In this document: positions 51,341 to 59,612 of the stretch, piece after piece | Layout of the letters: the number at the start of each line of letters is the position of its first letter | Position numbering within the stretch: position 1 is the first letter of the stretch | DNA from: Kribbella italica | GTDB lineage: Bacteria > Actinomycetota > Actinomycetes > Propionibacteriales > Kribbellaceae | Length of the DNA: 64,000 nucleotides | Assembly (NCBI RefSeq): GCF_014205135.1 | Contig: NZ_JACHMY010000001.1 | Coordinates: 2,914,001-2,978,000, forward strand | Direction of reading: 5' to 3' | Position numbers and translations under genes: made by a program | Notes under the pieces: model-generated | Databases searched by the model: none | What the model was told of the DNA's origin: nothing | What the model saw: the letters and a program-made list of their open reading frames with translations, nothing else

Positions 51341-51368
51341 GAACATATGTTCGAATCTCGGGTACAGT
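51341..51368 (+). promoter_or_regulatory. LexA-type SOS box and leaderless alkB promoter
   Basis: GAACATATGTTC (51341-51352) is a perfect palindrome with GAAC-N4-GTTC, the actinobacterial LexA (Cheo-type) pattern. It overlaps the expected -35, and TACAGT (51363-51368) is followed by six bases and the ATG at 51375. DNA-damage induction of the next gene is likely. Confidence 0.7.
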
Positions 51369-51374
51369 GGCGGC

Positions 51375-52019
51375 ATGGGTGCTGACCTTCAAGCGTCCTT
51401 GCTGGATGCGTTCGCTGATCCGGAGCTGGGGTCGCTGGACGCGCTGCAGCGGACGGAGCTGAGCCACGGGGCATGGATCGACGTGCTGCCGGGGTGGTTG
51501 TCGGGAGCCGATCAGGTGTACGAACGGCTGGCGGTGGACGTGCCGTGGCGGGATGAGCGGCGGCAGATGTACGACCGGGTGGTCGAGGTGCCGCGGTTGC
51601 TCTGTTTCTACGGGGAGAGCGACACCTTGCCGCTGTCGATCCTGGACGAGGCGCGGGAGTTGCTGAGCGAGCACTACGCGGAGGAGTTGGGTGAGCCGTT
51701 CCGGACGGCTGGGTTGTGTTACTACCGGGACGGGCGGGACAGCGTGGCCTGGCACGGGGACAAGCTCGGGCGTGGGGAACGTGAGGACACGATGGTGGCG
51801 ATCCTGTCGGTGGGTGAGCCGCGGGTGCTCGCGCTGCGGCCACGGCCGGGGTCGGTGAGTGGGCCGGTGGGGTCGACGATCAGGTATCCGCTGGGGCATG
51901 GGGATTTGATTGTGATGGGTGGGTCCTGTCAGAGGACTTGGGAGCATGCGATTCCGAAGGCTTCCGGGCGGATTGGGCCGCGGATCAGCGTTCAGTTCAG
52001 GCCGCGTGGGGTGCGGTGA
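51375..52019 (+). CDS. alkB: AlkB-like 2OG-Fe(II) oxygenase
   Basis: A 214-aa oxygenase. The iron ligands are in AWHGDKLGRG (HxD) and EHAIPKAS (His), and Arg residues in GPRISVQFRPRG bind 2-oxoglutarate. LGHGDLIVMGGSCQRTWEH is typical of AlkB. AlkB proteins remove alkyl damage from nucleic acid bases by oxidation. The N-terminal extension (ELSHGAWIDVLPGWLSGADQ) matches actinobacterial members. The SOS-type box supports a repair role. Start ATG 51375 lies six bases after TACAGT, so the transcript is leaderless. Confidence 0.9.
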   Translation: MGADLQASLLDAFADPELGSLDALQRTELSHGAWIDVLPGWLSGADQVYERLAVDVPWRDERRQMYDRVVEVPRLLCFYGESDTLPLSILDEARELLSEHYAEELGEPFRTAGLCYYRDGRDSVAWHGDKLGRGEREDTMVAILSVGEPRVLALRPRPGSVSGPVGSTIRYPLGHGDLIVMGGSCQRTWEHAIPKASGRIGPRISVQFRPRGVR

Positions 52020-52068
52020 GGGCGGTGGTTGTGCGGGGTGTGGTGAGGACGGTGGTTGTGCGGGGTCA

Positions 52069-52466
52069 GGTGAGGGCGACATGGGGTGCTCCTGGGTCGG
52101 CTGTGGCTGGGGTGGTTGGGGATGCGGCCGGTGGGGTTGGTGGGGTTGAGGTCGCTTCGGCCGGAGGAGGAGAAAGAGGAGCGGAGTGCGCGGTGAGGTG
52201 GGCGGTGGGGATCCGCTAGCCCCCGGGGGGCAGGCTGAGGTGGGGAGGTTGGCGACGGACGTGGGGAGGTTGGCGGGTCAGGCCCCCCGGGGTGCGGTCG
52301 GTGTTTGTGCGGGGGCTGGTGAGGACGGGAGTCGTGCGGGGTGTGGTGAGGTCGACATGGGGTGCTCCTGGGTCGGCTGTGGCTGGGGTGGTTGGGGATG
52401 CGGCCGGTGGGGTTGGTGGGGGCTGAGGTCGCTTCGGCCGGAGAAAGAGAAAAGAGGAGTGGTGTG
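52069..52466. repeat. two near-identical direct copies, 276 bases apart
   Basis: A block of roughly 90-110 bases beginning near GACATGGGGTGCTCC (52078) recurs 276 bases later (52354). Each copy is followed by a purine-rich tail (GGAGAAAGAG-like). The copies differ at a few bases, so the duplication is not brand new. Read as protein, the plus strand gives an odd Trp/Gly/Cys string, which I do not trust. Confidence 0.75.
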
Positions 52467-52691
52467 GGCGGTGGCATGGGCGGTGGCATGGGCGGTGGCA
52501 TGGGCGGTGGCATGGGCGGTGGCATGGGCGGTGGCATGGGCGGTGGCATGGGCGGTGGCATGGGCGGTGGCATGGGCGGTGGCATGGGCGGTGGCATGGG
52601 CGGTGGCATGGGCGGTGGCATGGGCGGTGGCATGGGCGGTGGCATGGGCGGTGGCATGGGCGGTGGCATGGGCGGTGGTGTGGGGGGTGGG
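52464..52691. repeat. 12-base minisatellite (ATGGGCGGTGGC)n
   Basis: From 52476 to 52679 there are 17 in-phase units of ATGGGCGGTGGC (last unit ends in T), flanked by one variant unit on each side starting GTG. The unit is a multiple of three and encodes Met-Gly-Gly-Gly on plus and Pro-rich repeats on minus. Runs of GGG at regular spacing could form G-quadruplexes. No gene with supporting start and codon bias was found. Confidence 0.95.
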
Positions 52692-52709
52692 GGTCCGCCG
52701 GCCCACGGG

Positions 52710-53195
52710 TCAGGCTGCGGTGGGGAGGTTGGTGATGGAGGTGGTGAGGTCGGCGGGGAAGACTTGGTCGCGGGAGGCTATGTAGAAGGTGAGGAGGCGG
52801 ACTCCTAGGGAGCGGCAGGCTCGGGTGGCTCCTTCGGCCCATTCGCGGTCGGTGGTGGTGGTTGCGGAGGGGCCTTTGCGGCCGAGGGTGAGGATTAGGG
52901 CGCCGCCGGGGTAGACCTGGAGTGGTCGGATGACTGGGCGGAGAGCGGCGGCTCGTCTGATTGGGGTTGAGGCGCTGGCTTTGGGGGTGTTCGGGGATGG
53001 CGGGTCGGGGGTGAGGTCGCGGAGGTCGATGGCGATGGCGCCTTTGAAGCGGTCTTTCTCGTCGCAGATGATGAGGGTCAGGGCGCCGCGCCTGCGGTCG
53101 CCGGCGGTGCAGTAGAGGTCGGCGACGTTGGTGGCGAGGGGCTGCTCGGTGAGGGGCCGGTCGCGCCAGTTCTGGGGTAGGTCGAAGAAGGTCAT
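52710..53195 (-). CDS. conserved-looking unknown protein (possible JAB/RadC-like)
   Basis: A 161-aa protein starting MTFFDLPQNWRDRPLTEQPL, then LYCTAGDRRRGALTLIICDE, FKGAIAIDLRDL, a Ser/Pro linker, VIRPLQVYPGGALILTLGRK and ATRACRSLGVRLLTFYIASR. The strand order and the 'DRRRGA...CDEKDR' pattern are reminiscent of RadC/JAB-type proteins in actinomycetes, but the metal-binding motif is not evident. It may be a degenerate or distinct family. It lies next to the minisatellite; its stop is 18 bases from the repeat end. Confidence 0.6.
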   Translation of the reverse strand: MTFFDLPQNWRDRPLTEQPLATNVADLYCTAGDRRRGALTLIICDEKDRFKGAIAIDLRDLTPDPPSPNTPKASASTPIRRAAALRPVIRPLQVYPGGALILTLGRKGPSATTTTDREWAEGATRACRSLGVRLLTFYIASRDQVFPADLTTSITNLPTAA

Positions 53196-53314
53196 GCCTA
53201 GAAGATGCCGTTGCGGGGACGTGCTTCGGCGGTTGTCCACAGGGGAATATTGGCCCAAAAGATGTGGCCTAAAGTGGCCCTGACTGATGGGCCGCTGCGC
53301 CTTAGGCTCGACTC

Positions 53315-54541
53315 ATGACGACCTCGAAGCGGCTTGCGGCGGCGCAGTTGGCGAACTCGGTGGGCGATGGCGCGTTCATCGTCACGTCGGCGTTGTTCTT
53401 CACCCGGGTGGTGGGGTTGTCGACCGCCCAGGTGTGGCTTGGGCTGACTATTGCTTGGCTGGTCGGGTTCTTGACCGGGGTTCCGCTGGGGCATCTGGCG
53501 GATCGGCGAGGGCCGCGCGGGGTCGCGATGGTGCTGGCGGTGTCTACGGCGCTGTCGGTGGGGTCGTTCTTGGTGGTTCGGAGTTTTCCGCTGTTTCTGG
53601 TGGCGGCGATCGCTTACGCGAGTAGTCAGACCGGGTTGACCGCTGCGAGGCAGGCGTTGCTGGCTGGGTTGGTGTCGCCTGCGGAGCGGACGAGGATCCG
53701 GGCGACGTTGCAGGCGACGGCCAACGGTGGGCTTGCGGTGGGGGCCGCGCTTGGCGGGGTGGCGTTGAAGTTCGACACCTCAGAGGCGTACCTGGCGGTG
53801 TTTGCTATCGATGCGGTGAGTTTCTTGGCAGCGGCGGCGCTCATCCACAGAGTGCCGGCGGTACCGGCGGTCAAGGCCAGGACGCAAGGTGAGCCGCGGC
53901 TGGCTGTGCTGCGCGATCGGCCGTACGCCGTACTGGCGCTGCTGAACGCGGTGATGTTGATGTTCATGCCGTTGCTCAGCCTGGTGGTGCCGCTGTGGAT
54001 CGTCGAGCGGACGAACGCTCCCGGCTGGGTCGTCGCATCCCTACTCGTCATCAACACCCTCGGCGTCACCGCGTTCCAGGTCCGCGTCGCTCGCAGCGTC
54101 ACCAACCTGAAGACCGCGACGCGATCGGTGCGAGTGGCCGGGGTCGCGATGCTCGCGGCCTGCGCCGTCTTCGCGCTCTCCGCGAGCGGCGCTCCCCCGG
54201 CCGCGACGGCCGTCGTACTGGCTGCGGCTGCGGCGCTGCTGACCTTCGGCGAGATGAAACTGGCGTCCGGTGCGTGGGAGATCAGCTTCGGTCTTGCCCC
54301 GGCCGAGCAGCAGGGGCAGTACCAGGGATTCTTCGGAACCGGTCCTGCCGTTGCTCGGATGCTGGGTCCGGTGCTGCTCACCACGCTCGTGCTCGGATGG
54401 GGTCCGATCGGATGGATGATCGTCGGTGCGCTGTTCCTGGGGACCAGTTGTGCAACTGGTCCCGCCGTACGATGGGCTGCACGGACTCGGCCCGCCAGCA
54501 AGGCGGTCCAGCCTTCTTCGGTAGAGGAGTACGCCGCCTGA
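53315..54541 (+). CDS. MFS transporter
   Basis: A 408-aa MFS exporter-like protein with about 12 membrane helices (LTIAWLVGFLTGVPLGHLAD, SEAYLAVFAIDAVSFLAAAA, VLLTTLVLGWGPIGWMIVGA). The motif GHLADRRGPRGVAMVLA follows helix 2. The cargo is unknown. TAGGCT lies six bases before the ATG, so it is likely leaderless. The stop overlaps the next ATG (TGATG), indicating an operon with the PPOX-like gene. Confidence 0.87.
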   Translation: MTTSKRLAAAQLANSVGDGAFIVTSALFFTRVVGLSTAQVWLGLTIAWLVGFLTGVPLGHLADRRGPRGVAMVLAVSTALSVGSFLVVRSFPLFLVAAIAYASSQTGLTAARQALLAGLVSPAERTRIRATLQATANGGLAVGAALGGVALKFDTSEAYLAVFAIDAVSFLAAAALIHRVPAVPAVKARTQGEPRLAVLRDRPYAVLALLNAVMLMFMPLLSLVVPLWIVERTNAPGWVVASLLVINTLGVTAFQVRVARSVTNLKTATRSVRVAGVAMLAACAVFALSASGAPPAATAVVLAAAAALLTFGEMKLASGAWEISFGLAPAEQQGQYQGFFGTGPAVARMLGPVLLTTLVLGWGPIGWMIVGALFLGTSCATGPAVRWAARTRPASKAVQPSSVEEYAA

Positions 54542-55179
54542 TGGACATCCCCGGACTGGTCGAGATCACTACCTACGAAGAGCTGCGCGAGGTCGTCCCG
54601 GAGCCGTTGGCGAGCGTCTCCGGCAAGGTGCGCAAGGAACTGCACGACCTCGACAAGGAGTGGCTCGCCGCGTCGCCGTTCTGCCTGATCGCGACCTCCG
54701 CGGCCGACGGCAGTTGCGACGTCTCCCCCAAGGGCGACCCGGCCGGATTCACGCTGGTCCTCGACGACAGCACGATCGCCGTTCCCGAGCGCGCCGGCAA
54801 CCGGCGGATCGACGGCTTCATCAACCTCGTCAGCAACCCGAACGTCGGGCTGATCTTCCTGATCCCGGGCCGCGGCGAGACGCTGCGGATCAACGGCCGG
54901 GCGCGGATCGTCCGCGAAGCGCCGTTCTTCGACGACATGGTGGTCAAGGGCAACCGCCCGCAGCTGGCCCTGCTGGTCGAGATCGAGGAGATCTTCCACC
55001 ACTGCTCGAAGGCGTTCCTGCGGTCGAAGATCTGGAAGCCGGAGACCTGGGAGCCGGACGCCGTACCGAGCCGGGCGCAGATCGCCAAGGCGCTGGACCG
55101 GCCGGACGACGACCTGGCCGAGCTCGAGCAGTACTACGGACCGAAGTACGAGAAGGGCATCTACAACGTCAAGTACTGA
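54541..55179 (+). CDS. pyridoxamine 5'-phosphate oxidase-like flavoprotein
   Basis: A 212-aa split-barrel FMN/F420-binding-type protein, like the MSMEG_1061 group. FCLIATSAADGSCDVSPKGD, VPERAGNRRIDGFINLVSNP, VGLIFLIPGRGETLRINGRA and FHHCSKAFLRSKIWKPETW are characteristic. The oxidoreductase substrate is unknown. Translation is coupled to the MFS gene by TGATG, so the pair may act in export and reduction of the same compound, which is inference. Confidence 0.88.
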   Translation: MDIPGLVEITTYEELREVVPEPLASVSGKVRKELHDLDKEWLAASPFCLIATSAADGSCDVSPKGDPAGFTLVLDDSTIAVPERAGNRRIDGFINLVSNPNVGLIFLIPGRGETLRINGRARIVREAPFFDDMVVKGNRPQLALLVEIEEIFHHCSKAFLRSKIWKPETWEPDAVPSRAQIAKALDRPDDDLAELEQYYGPKYEKGIYNVKY

Positions 55180-55257
55180 CGTACTCCGGGTGAAGCAGCC
55201 GCGAGTACTCCGTGGCGACGACGACAGCGGGTCACCACGGGCTCTAGGGTTCTGAGG

Positions 55258-56409
55258 GTGAGCACCACAACGTTCTGGCCTCAGGTGAGACGGATCGCCC
55301 TGCCGGCGGTCATCTCCGTCGTGGCCGTGGTCGGGTCGATCGGCTCGAGCAACAACCAGCCGGACCGGCGTGATGCCGACTGGCTGCTGGTCGTGCTCGT
55401 CCTGATCGGGTCGGTGTCGCTCTACTGGCTCAGGACCCATCCCGTGCCGGTCCTGTGGGCCACGGCGGCCTCGTCGCTCGTCTACATGCTGCGCGAGTAC
55501 GGGTACGGCCCGGTGATCTTCGCCTTCGTGATCGCGGTGTTCGCGGCGATCCGGGCCGGTCACCGCTCGGCCGGCTGGATCGCGATCGCCGCGCTCTACA
55601 CCGGCCATGTGCTGGGCCGGTTCGTGCTCGGCATCAACGACCAGAACGTCTACCAGATCCTTCTGGTCGGCACCTGCTTCCTGGTCCTCGGATTCCTCGC
55701 CGAGCTGTTCCGGGCGCACCGGGACCGGGTCGCGGCGGCCAACAAGACCCGCGAGGAAGAGGAACTGCGCCGCGCCGGGGAGGAGCGGCTGCGGATCGCG
55801 CAGGAGCTGCACGACGTCGTCGCGCACCACATCTCGCTGATCAACGTGCAGGCCTCGACGGCGCTGCACCTGGTCGATCGGAAGCCGGAGCAGGCCGGGC
55901 CGGCGCTGTCGGCGATCAAGGACGCGAGCAAGGAGGCGCTGGTCGAGCTCCGGTCGATCGTGGGGATCCTGCGGCAGAACGACGAGTCAGCGCCCAGGCA
56001 ACCAGTCGCCGGACTCGAGCGGCTCGATCACCTGATCACCGGTACGTCGCGAGCCGGGCTGGAGGTGCACACGATCGTGCACGGCGACCCGCGGCCGTTG
56101 CCGACCGGGCTGGACCGGGCCGCGTTCCGGATCATTCAGGAGTCGCTGACCAACATCGTGCGACACGCGAAGGCGACCGCGGCGACCGTGCGCATCCAGT
56201 ACGGCGAGGAGTCGCTGGTGCTGCAGGTGGACGACGACGGGGAGTCGCTGACCGGGCCGCCGCACGAGGGCAACGGGATCATCGGGATGCGGGAACGCGC
56301 GACGGCTCTCGGCGGGACGTTGACGGCCAGTCGTACGCCGACAGGTGGGCTGCGCATTGTCGCCCACCTGCCGTTGGAGGCTCGGGTGTCAGGGCAAGCG
56401 GACGTGTGA
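55258..56409 (+). CDS. sensor histidine kinase (NarL-type, HisKA_3)
   Basis: A 383-aa membrane kinase. Six hydrophobic helices in the first 160 residues, then the phosphorylated His in IAQELHDVVAHHISLINVQA and the ATPase parts FRIIQESLTNIVRHA, VLQVDDDGESL and GNGIIGMRERATALGGTL. No response regulator is next to it; the nearest unpaired one is at 61653-62318. GTG 55258 is seven bases after TAGGGT, so the transcript is likely leaderless. Its end overlaps the convergent lactate oxidase by 21 bases. Confidence 0.9.
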   Translation: MSTTTFWPQVRRIALPAVISVVAVVGSIGSSNNQPDRRDADWLLVVLVLIGSVSLYWLRTHPVPVLWATAASSLVYMLREYGYGPVIFAFVIAVFAAIRAGHRSAGWIAIAALYTGHVLGRFVLGINDQNVYQILLVGTCFLVLGFLAELFRAHRDRVAAANKTREEEELRRAGEERLRIAQELHDVVAHHISLINVQASTALHLVDRKPEQAGPALSAIKDASKEALVELRSIVGILRQNDESAPRQPVAGLERLDHLITGTSRAGLEVHTIVHGDPRPLPTGLDRAAFRIIQESLTNIVRHAKATAATVRIQYGEESLVLQVDDDGESLTGPPHEGNGIIGMRERATALGGTLTASRTPTGGLRIVAHLPLEARVSGQADV

Positions 56410-57600
56410 GGGGTTCAGGTCCTTCACGCTCGGTACGCCGAGCAGCGCCATCGTCCGGCGTACTTCAGTCGTCAGGATCTGCGCAGCACGCTCGACACCG
56501 CGCTGGCCGCCGGCCATCAGCCCGTACAGATAGGCACGGCCGACCAGGCAGGCGTCGGCGCCCAGCGCGAGTGCCGCGACGATGTCGGCGCCGCTCATGA
56601 TGCCCGTGTCGAGGTGGACCTCGGCGTCGGTGCCGACGGCCTTGCGGACGTCCGGCAGGATGCGCAGCGGCGTGGGCGCCCGGTCCAGCTGGCGGCCACC
56701 GTGGTTGGACAGGACGACGGCGTCGGCGCCCGCATCGACCACCCGCCGCGCGTCGTCGACGGTCTGGATGCCCTTGATGATCAGCGGGCCGTCCCAGATC
56801 GAGCGGATCCAGGCGAGGTCGTCCAGCGTCATGGTCGGGTCGAACAGCTGGTCCAGCAGCTCCGCGACCGTGCCGTCCCAGCTGGACAGCGAGGCGAACG
56901 TCAGCGGCCGGGTGGTGAGCAGGTTGACCCACCAGGCCGGGTGCATGGACGCGTCGAGCACGGTCTTGGCCGTGAGCGACGGCGGGATGGTGAAGCCGTT
57001 GCGGACGTCGCGCAGCCGCGCACCAGCGACCGGCACGTCGACGGTCAGCATCAGCGCCTCGTACCCGGCGGCGGCCGAGCGCTTGACCAGGTCCTCCCCC
57101 GCGTCACGGTCGCGCCACACGTACAGCTGGAACCACTTGCGGGCGTCCGGGCCGGCCGTGGCGACGTCCTCGATCGAGGTGGTGCCCATGGTGGACAGCG
57201 CGTACGGGATGCCGATCTGCTCGGCGACCTTGACGACCGCGCTCTCGCCCTCGTGGTTCATCATCCGGGTGAAGCCGGTCGGTGCGAACGCGAACGGCAG
57301 CTCGGAGCGGCGGCCGAGGATGTCGGTGCTCAGGTCGATGTCAGAGACGTTGCGCAGGATGGACGGCTGCAGCTCCATCTCGGCGAACAACTGCCGGGCC
57401 CGCTGCAAGCTGATCTCGGACTCGGCCGCGCCGTCGGTGTAGTCGAAGACCGAGCGCGGCGTACGGCGTTTGGCGATCTTGCGGAGGTCCGCGATCGTCA
57501 GGGCCTTCTCCAGGCGGCGCTCGGTCGGGTTCGTGGTGATCGGCTTGGCGCGCAGCAGAGGCTTCAGCTCGGACCAGCGGGGGATCTGGCGGTCGGTCAT
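56389..57600 (-). CDS. lldD: FMN-dependent alpha-hydroxy acid (lactate) oxidase/dehydrogenase
   Basis: A 403-aa FMN enzyme that oxidises L-lactate or a related hydroxy acid to the keto acid. Landmarks: VFDYTDGAAESEISLQRARQ, FAFAPTGFTRMMNHEGE, YALSTMGTTSIEDVA, LIIKGIQTVDDARRVVDAGA, the catalytic His in VVLSNHGGRQLDRAPT and IMSGADIVAALALGADACLV. Length fits quinone-linked LldD of actinobacteria. The FadR-type gene is divergent, with twin palindromes between, so regulation by lactate is likely. Confidence 0.9.
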   Translation of the reverse strand: MTDRQIPRWSELKPLLRAKPITTNPTERRLEKALTIADLRKIAKRRTPRSVFDYTDGAAESEISLQRARQLFAEMELQPSILRNVSDIDLSTDILGRRSELPFAFAPTGFTRMMNHEGESAVVKVAEQIGIPYALSTMGTTSIEDVATAGPDARKWFQLYVWRDRDAGEDLVKRSAAAGYEALMLTVDVPVAGARLRDVRNGFTIPPSLTAKTVLDASMHPAWWVNLLTTRPLTFASLSSWDGTVAELLDQLFDPTMTLDDLAWIRSIWDGPLIIKGIQTVDDARRVVDAGADAVVLSNHGGRQLDRAPTPLRILPDVRKAVGTDAEVHLDTGIMSGADIVAALALGADACLVGRAYLYGLMAGGQRGVERAAQILTTEVRRTMALLGVPSVKDLNPSHVRLP

Positions 57601-57626
57601 CGGGGCGTCCTCACAGCTCGCGCGGG

Positions 57627-57674
57627 TGTGGTCGGACCACAGCATAGCCTGTGGTCCGACCACACAGCTAGACT
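57627..57674 (+). promoter_or_regulatory. twin FadR/LldR operators and fadR-type promoter
   Basis: TGTGGTCGGACCACA (57627-57641) and TGTGGTCCGACCACA (57650-57664) are near-perfect palindromes that are exact reverse complements of each other, 23 bases centre to centre. TAGACT (57669-57674) is seven bases before GTG 57682, so the regulator transcript is leaderless. GntR/FadR proteins bind TGGTNNNACCA-type sites. They probably control both divergent genes. Confidence 0.8.
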
Positions 57675-57681
57675 CGCGGCT

Positions 57682-58467
57682 GTGAAGAACTACGAGCTGG
57701 TGCTGCAGCAGGTCGAGGCGGACCTTGCGGCGGGGCGGTTGCGGCTGGGTGGGCGGTTGCCCGGGGAGCGGGCGCTGGCCGAGCAGCTCGGGATCAGCAG
57801 GCCGTCGGTACGGGAGGCGGTGCGGGTGCTGGAGGCGCTGGGGGTGGTGCGGACGGCGACTGGGTCTGGGCCGGAGGCGGGGGCCGTGATCGTTGCTGAG
57901 CCGTCGGCGCCGTTGACGGCGTTGCTGCGGTTGCACCTGGCGACCAGTCATCTGCCGATGGAGGACATCGTGCAGACGCGGGTGCTGCTGGAGTCCTGGT
58001 CGGCGCGGGAGGCGGCTGGGCGGTTTGCAGCTTCAGCGGGAGAGCCCGGCGGTCTGGCTGGTGCGGAAGGCGCCGGACTACTTGCTGGCACGGTGGACGC
58101 AGTACGGCCTGGCGCTGGGGAGTTGGCGGTCGCTGAGGAGCTGCTGGGGCGGATGGAGGTGGAGGGGTTGTCGCCGGAGGAGTTTCACGTGCTCGACGCG
58201 GAGTTTCATGTGGCGTTGGCGGGGTTGGCGGGAAACGTGTTGATCGCTGCGGTGATGGGGTCGTTGCGGTCGGCGATCCATGGGTACGTGCTGGCCGCCG
58301 TACCGAATCTGCCGGACTGGGACGCGACGGCCGTTGCGCTCCGGGCCGAGCATCACGGGATCGTGGCGGCGATTCGTGGCGGTCGGGGTGAGGATGCGGC
58401 GCGGTTGGTGACCGAGCACATCGAGGGGTTCTACCGCGCGGCCCGGTTGTCGTCGCCTACCTGGTAG
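57682..58467 (+). CDS. GntR (FadR/LldR-type) transcriptional regulator
   Basis: A 261-aa regulator. The N-terminal winged helix is GGRLPGERALAEQLGISRPS, then VREAVRVLEALGVVRT. The C-terminal FCD ligand-binding domain has VLLESWSAREAAGRFA and FHVLDAEFHVALAGLAGN, with metal-binding His residues likely. A Gly/Ala-rich insertion of about 25 residues (EPGGLAGAEGAGLLAG) interrupts the FCD start and is unusual. It faces lldD and is expected to control it. It overlaps the convergent methyltransferase by 11 bases. Confidence 0.87.
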   Translation: MKNYELVLQQVEADLAAGRLRLGGRLPGERALAEQLGISRPSVREAVRVLEALGVVRTATGSGPEAGAVIVAEPSAPLTALLRLHLATSHLPMEDIVQTRVLLESWSAREAAGRFAASAGEPGGLAGAEGAGLLAGTVDAVRPGAGELAVAEELLGRMEVEGLSPEEFHVLDAEFHVALAGLAGNVLIAAVMGSLRSAIHGYVLAAVPNLPDWDATAVALRAEHHGIVAAIRGGRGEDAARLVTEHIEGFYRAARLSSPTW

Positions 58468-59020
58468 CGGCGCCGGCGATGAACGGGATCGGGATCAGGC
58501 CCGGCATCGTGTAGTGGTCCAGCTCGATCGTGGTGAAACCGGCGGCCTCGATGGCGGCCGCGATGTCGCGGGCCGGGTTGCAGCCGCGGTCGAAGCGGCG
58601 GGTGAAGGGCGCGGCCAGCCTCTGCAGGCGATAGGTCCACGTCCCGCGAGGTGCGGCGACGTGCTCGACGAAGACGAAGCGGCCGCCGGGGCGGAGGACG
58701 CGACGCAGTTCGACCAGCGTGGCCGGGAGGTCGGCGACGGAGCACAGTACGACGGTCGACAGCACGCCGTCGACGCTTGCCTCGGGCAACGGGATCTGCT
58801 CGGCGCCGGCGGCCAGGACGCGCCGCCCGGCCGCCGTACGGACGAGCTGGGCGCGAGCGCGGCGATGCGGCTCCAGGCCGATCCACTCGATAGTGCCGGG
58901 CAGGTCGGCGAAGTTGGCGCCGCTGCCGGCGCCGATCTCGAGGACCGTGCCGGACAACGAACGGATCAGGTCCCGCTTTGCCGTCTGGTAACCGCTCCAG
59001 TTCCTCATCTCCGTCGTCAT
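58457..59020 (-). CDS. class I SAM-dependent methyltransferase
   Basis: A 187-aa methyltransferase. The motif I is TVLEIGAGSGANFADLP, followed by IGLEPHRRARAQLV, VDGVLSTVVLCSVADL and LRRVLRPGGRFVFVEHV. The C terminus resembles thiopurine/UbiE-like members. The acceptor is unknown. It starts two bases before the DUF6069 stop in the same direction; those two genes form an operon. Confidence 0.87.
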   Translation of the reverse strand: MTTEMRNWSGYQTAKRDLIRSLSGTVLEIGAGSGANFADLPGTIEWIGLEPHRRARAQLVRTAAGRRVLAAGAEQIPLPEASVDGVLSTVVLCSVADLPATLVELRRVLRPGGRFVFVEHVAAPRGTWTYRLQRLAAPFTRRFDRGCNPARDIAAAIEAAGFTTIELDHYTMPGLIPIPFIAGAATR

Positions 59021-59021
59021 G

Positions 59022-59453
59022 CTAGTTGCAGCGGTCGCAGGCGGACAGGGCCGTGCGGTGAAGGCCGGCGATGACCACGGCGCCGACGATCAGGTGCAGG
59101 GACGCCAGACCGAGCTTGGCGCCGACGCCGATCCCGGCGACGAGCGGGCTGCCGAGCGACAGGATGCAGGCCGACGCGGCCAGGATCGTCCAGACCTTGC
59201 GGGCGTTGACGGTACGCCGTTCGAGCACGGCGAGCAGCCCCCAGCCGGCGAAGGCCATCAGGGTCGCCGAGACGAAGACCGAGACGCCGGTGATGTCGGT
59301 CGTGGACGTGCCCTGCTCGGCCCGCAGCTCGATACCGGCGAGCGGGCCGAGGACCGCCCAGGCGACGAGGGCCGCGGCCGAGGTCGCGCCGACGACTGCG
59401 AGGCGGCTCTTGCCGGGAACTCGGGTGATGGGCTTGCCGGCGGTGATGGTCAT
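59022..59453 (-). CDS. DUF6069-type four-helix membrane protein
   Basis: A 143-aa membrane protein with four hydrophobic helices: LAVVGATSAAALVAWAVL, VSVFVSATLMAFAGWGLLAV, VWTILAASACILSLGSPLVA and ASLHLIVGAVVIAGLHRTAL. This layout fits DUF6069, of unknown function. The last Cys-X-X-Cys (ACDRCN) is notable. GGAAGG precedes the ATG at 59453. It is the first gene of the methyltransferase pair. Confidence 0.75.
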   Translation of the reverse strand: MTITAGKPITRVPGKSRLAVVGATSAAALVAWAVLGPLAGIELRAEQGTSTTDITGVSVFVSATLMAFAGWGLLAVLERRTVNARKVWTILAASACILSLGSPLVAGIGVGAKLGLASLHLIVGAVVIAGLHRTALSACDRCN

Positions 59454-59612
59454 GGTGATGCCTTCCGTGAGCTGGTCGATGTGCGACCCAGCGTCGCGGG
59501 AGAGCGCGTTCTCGGGCATCGGCCGCGCGGCTGCGGCCGCCTGCCCGGAAGTCGGTCGGGCATCGACTTTGGTCGGTGGTCGCACCAGCGCACCGCCTCT
59601 AGGCTCGGGCCC

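Noticed and set aside
52078..52149. Trp/Gly/Cys-rich peptide in the duplicated block
   Set aside because: Odd composition comes from G-rich DNA; no start context or homologue pattern.
52362..52808. Possible Met-Gly-Gly-Gly repeat protein
   Set aside because: No ribosome site or family; it is open only because the repeat is 12 bases long.
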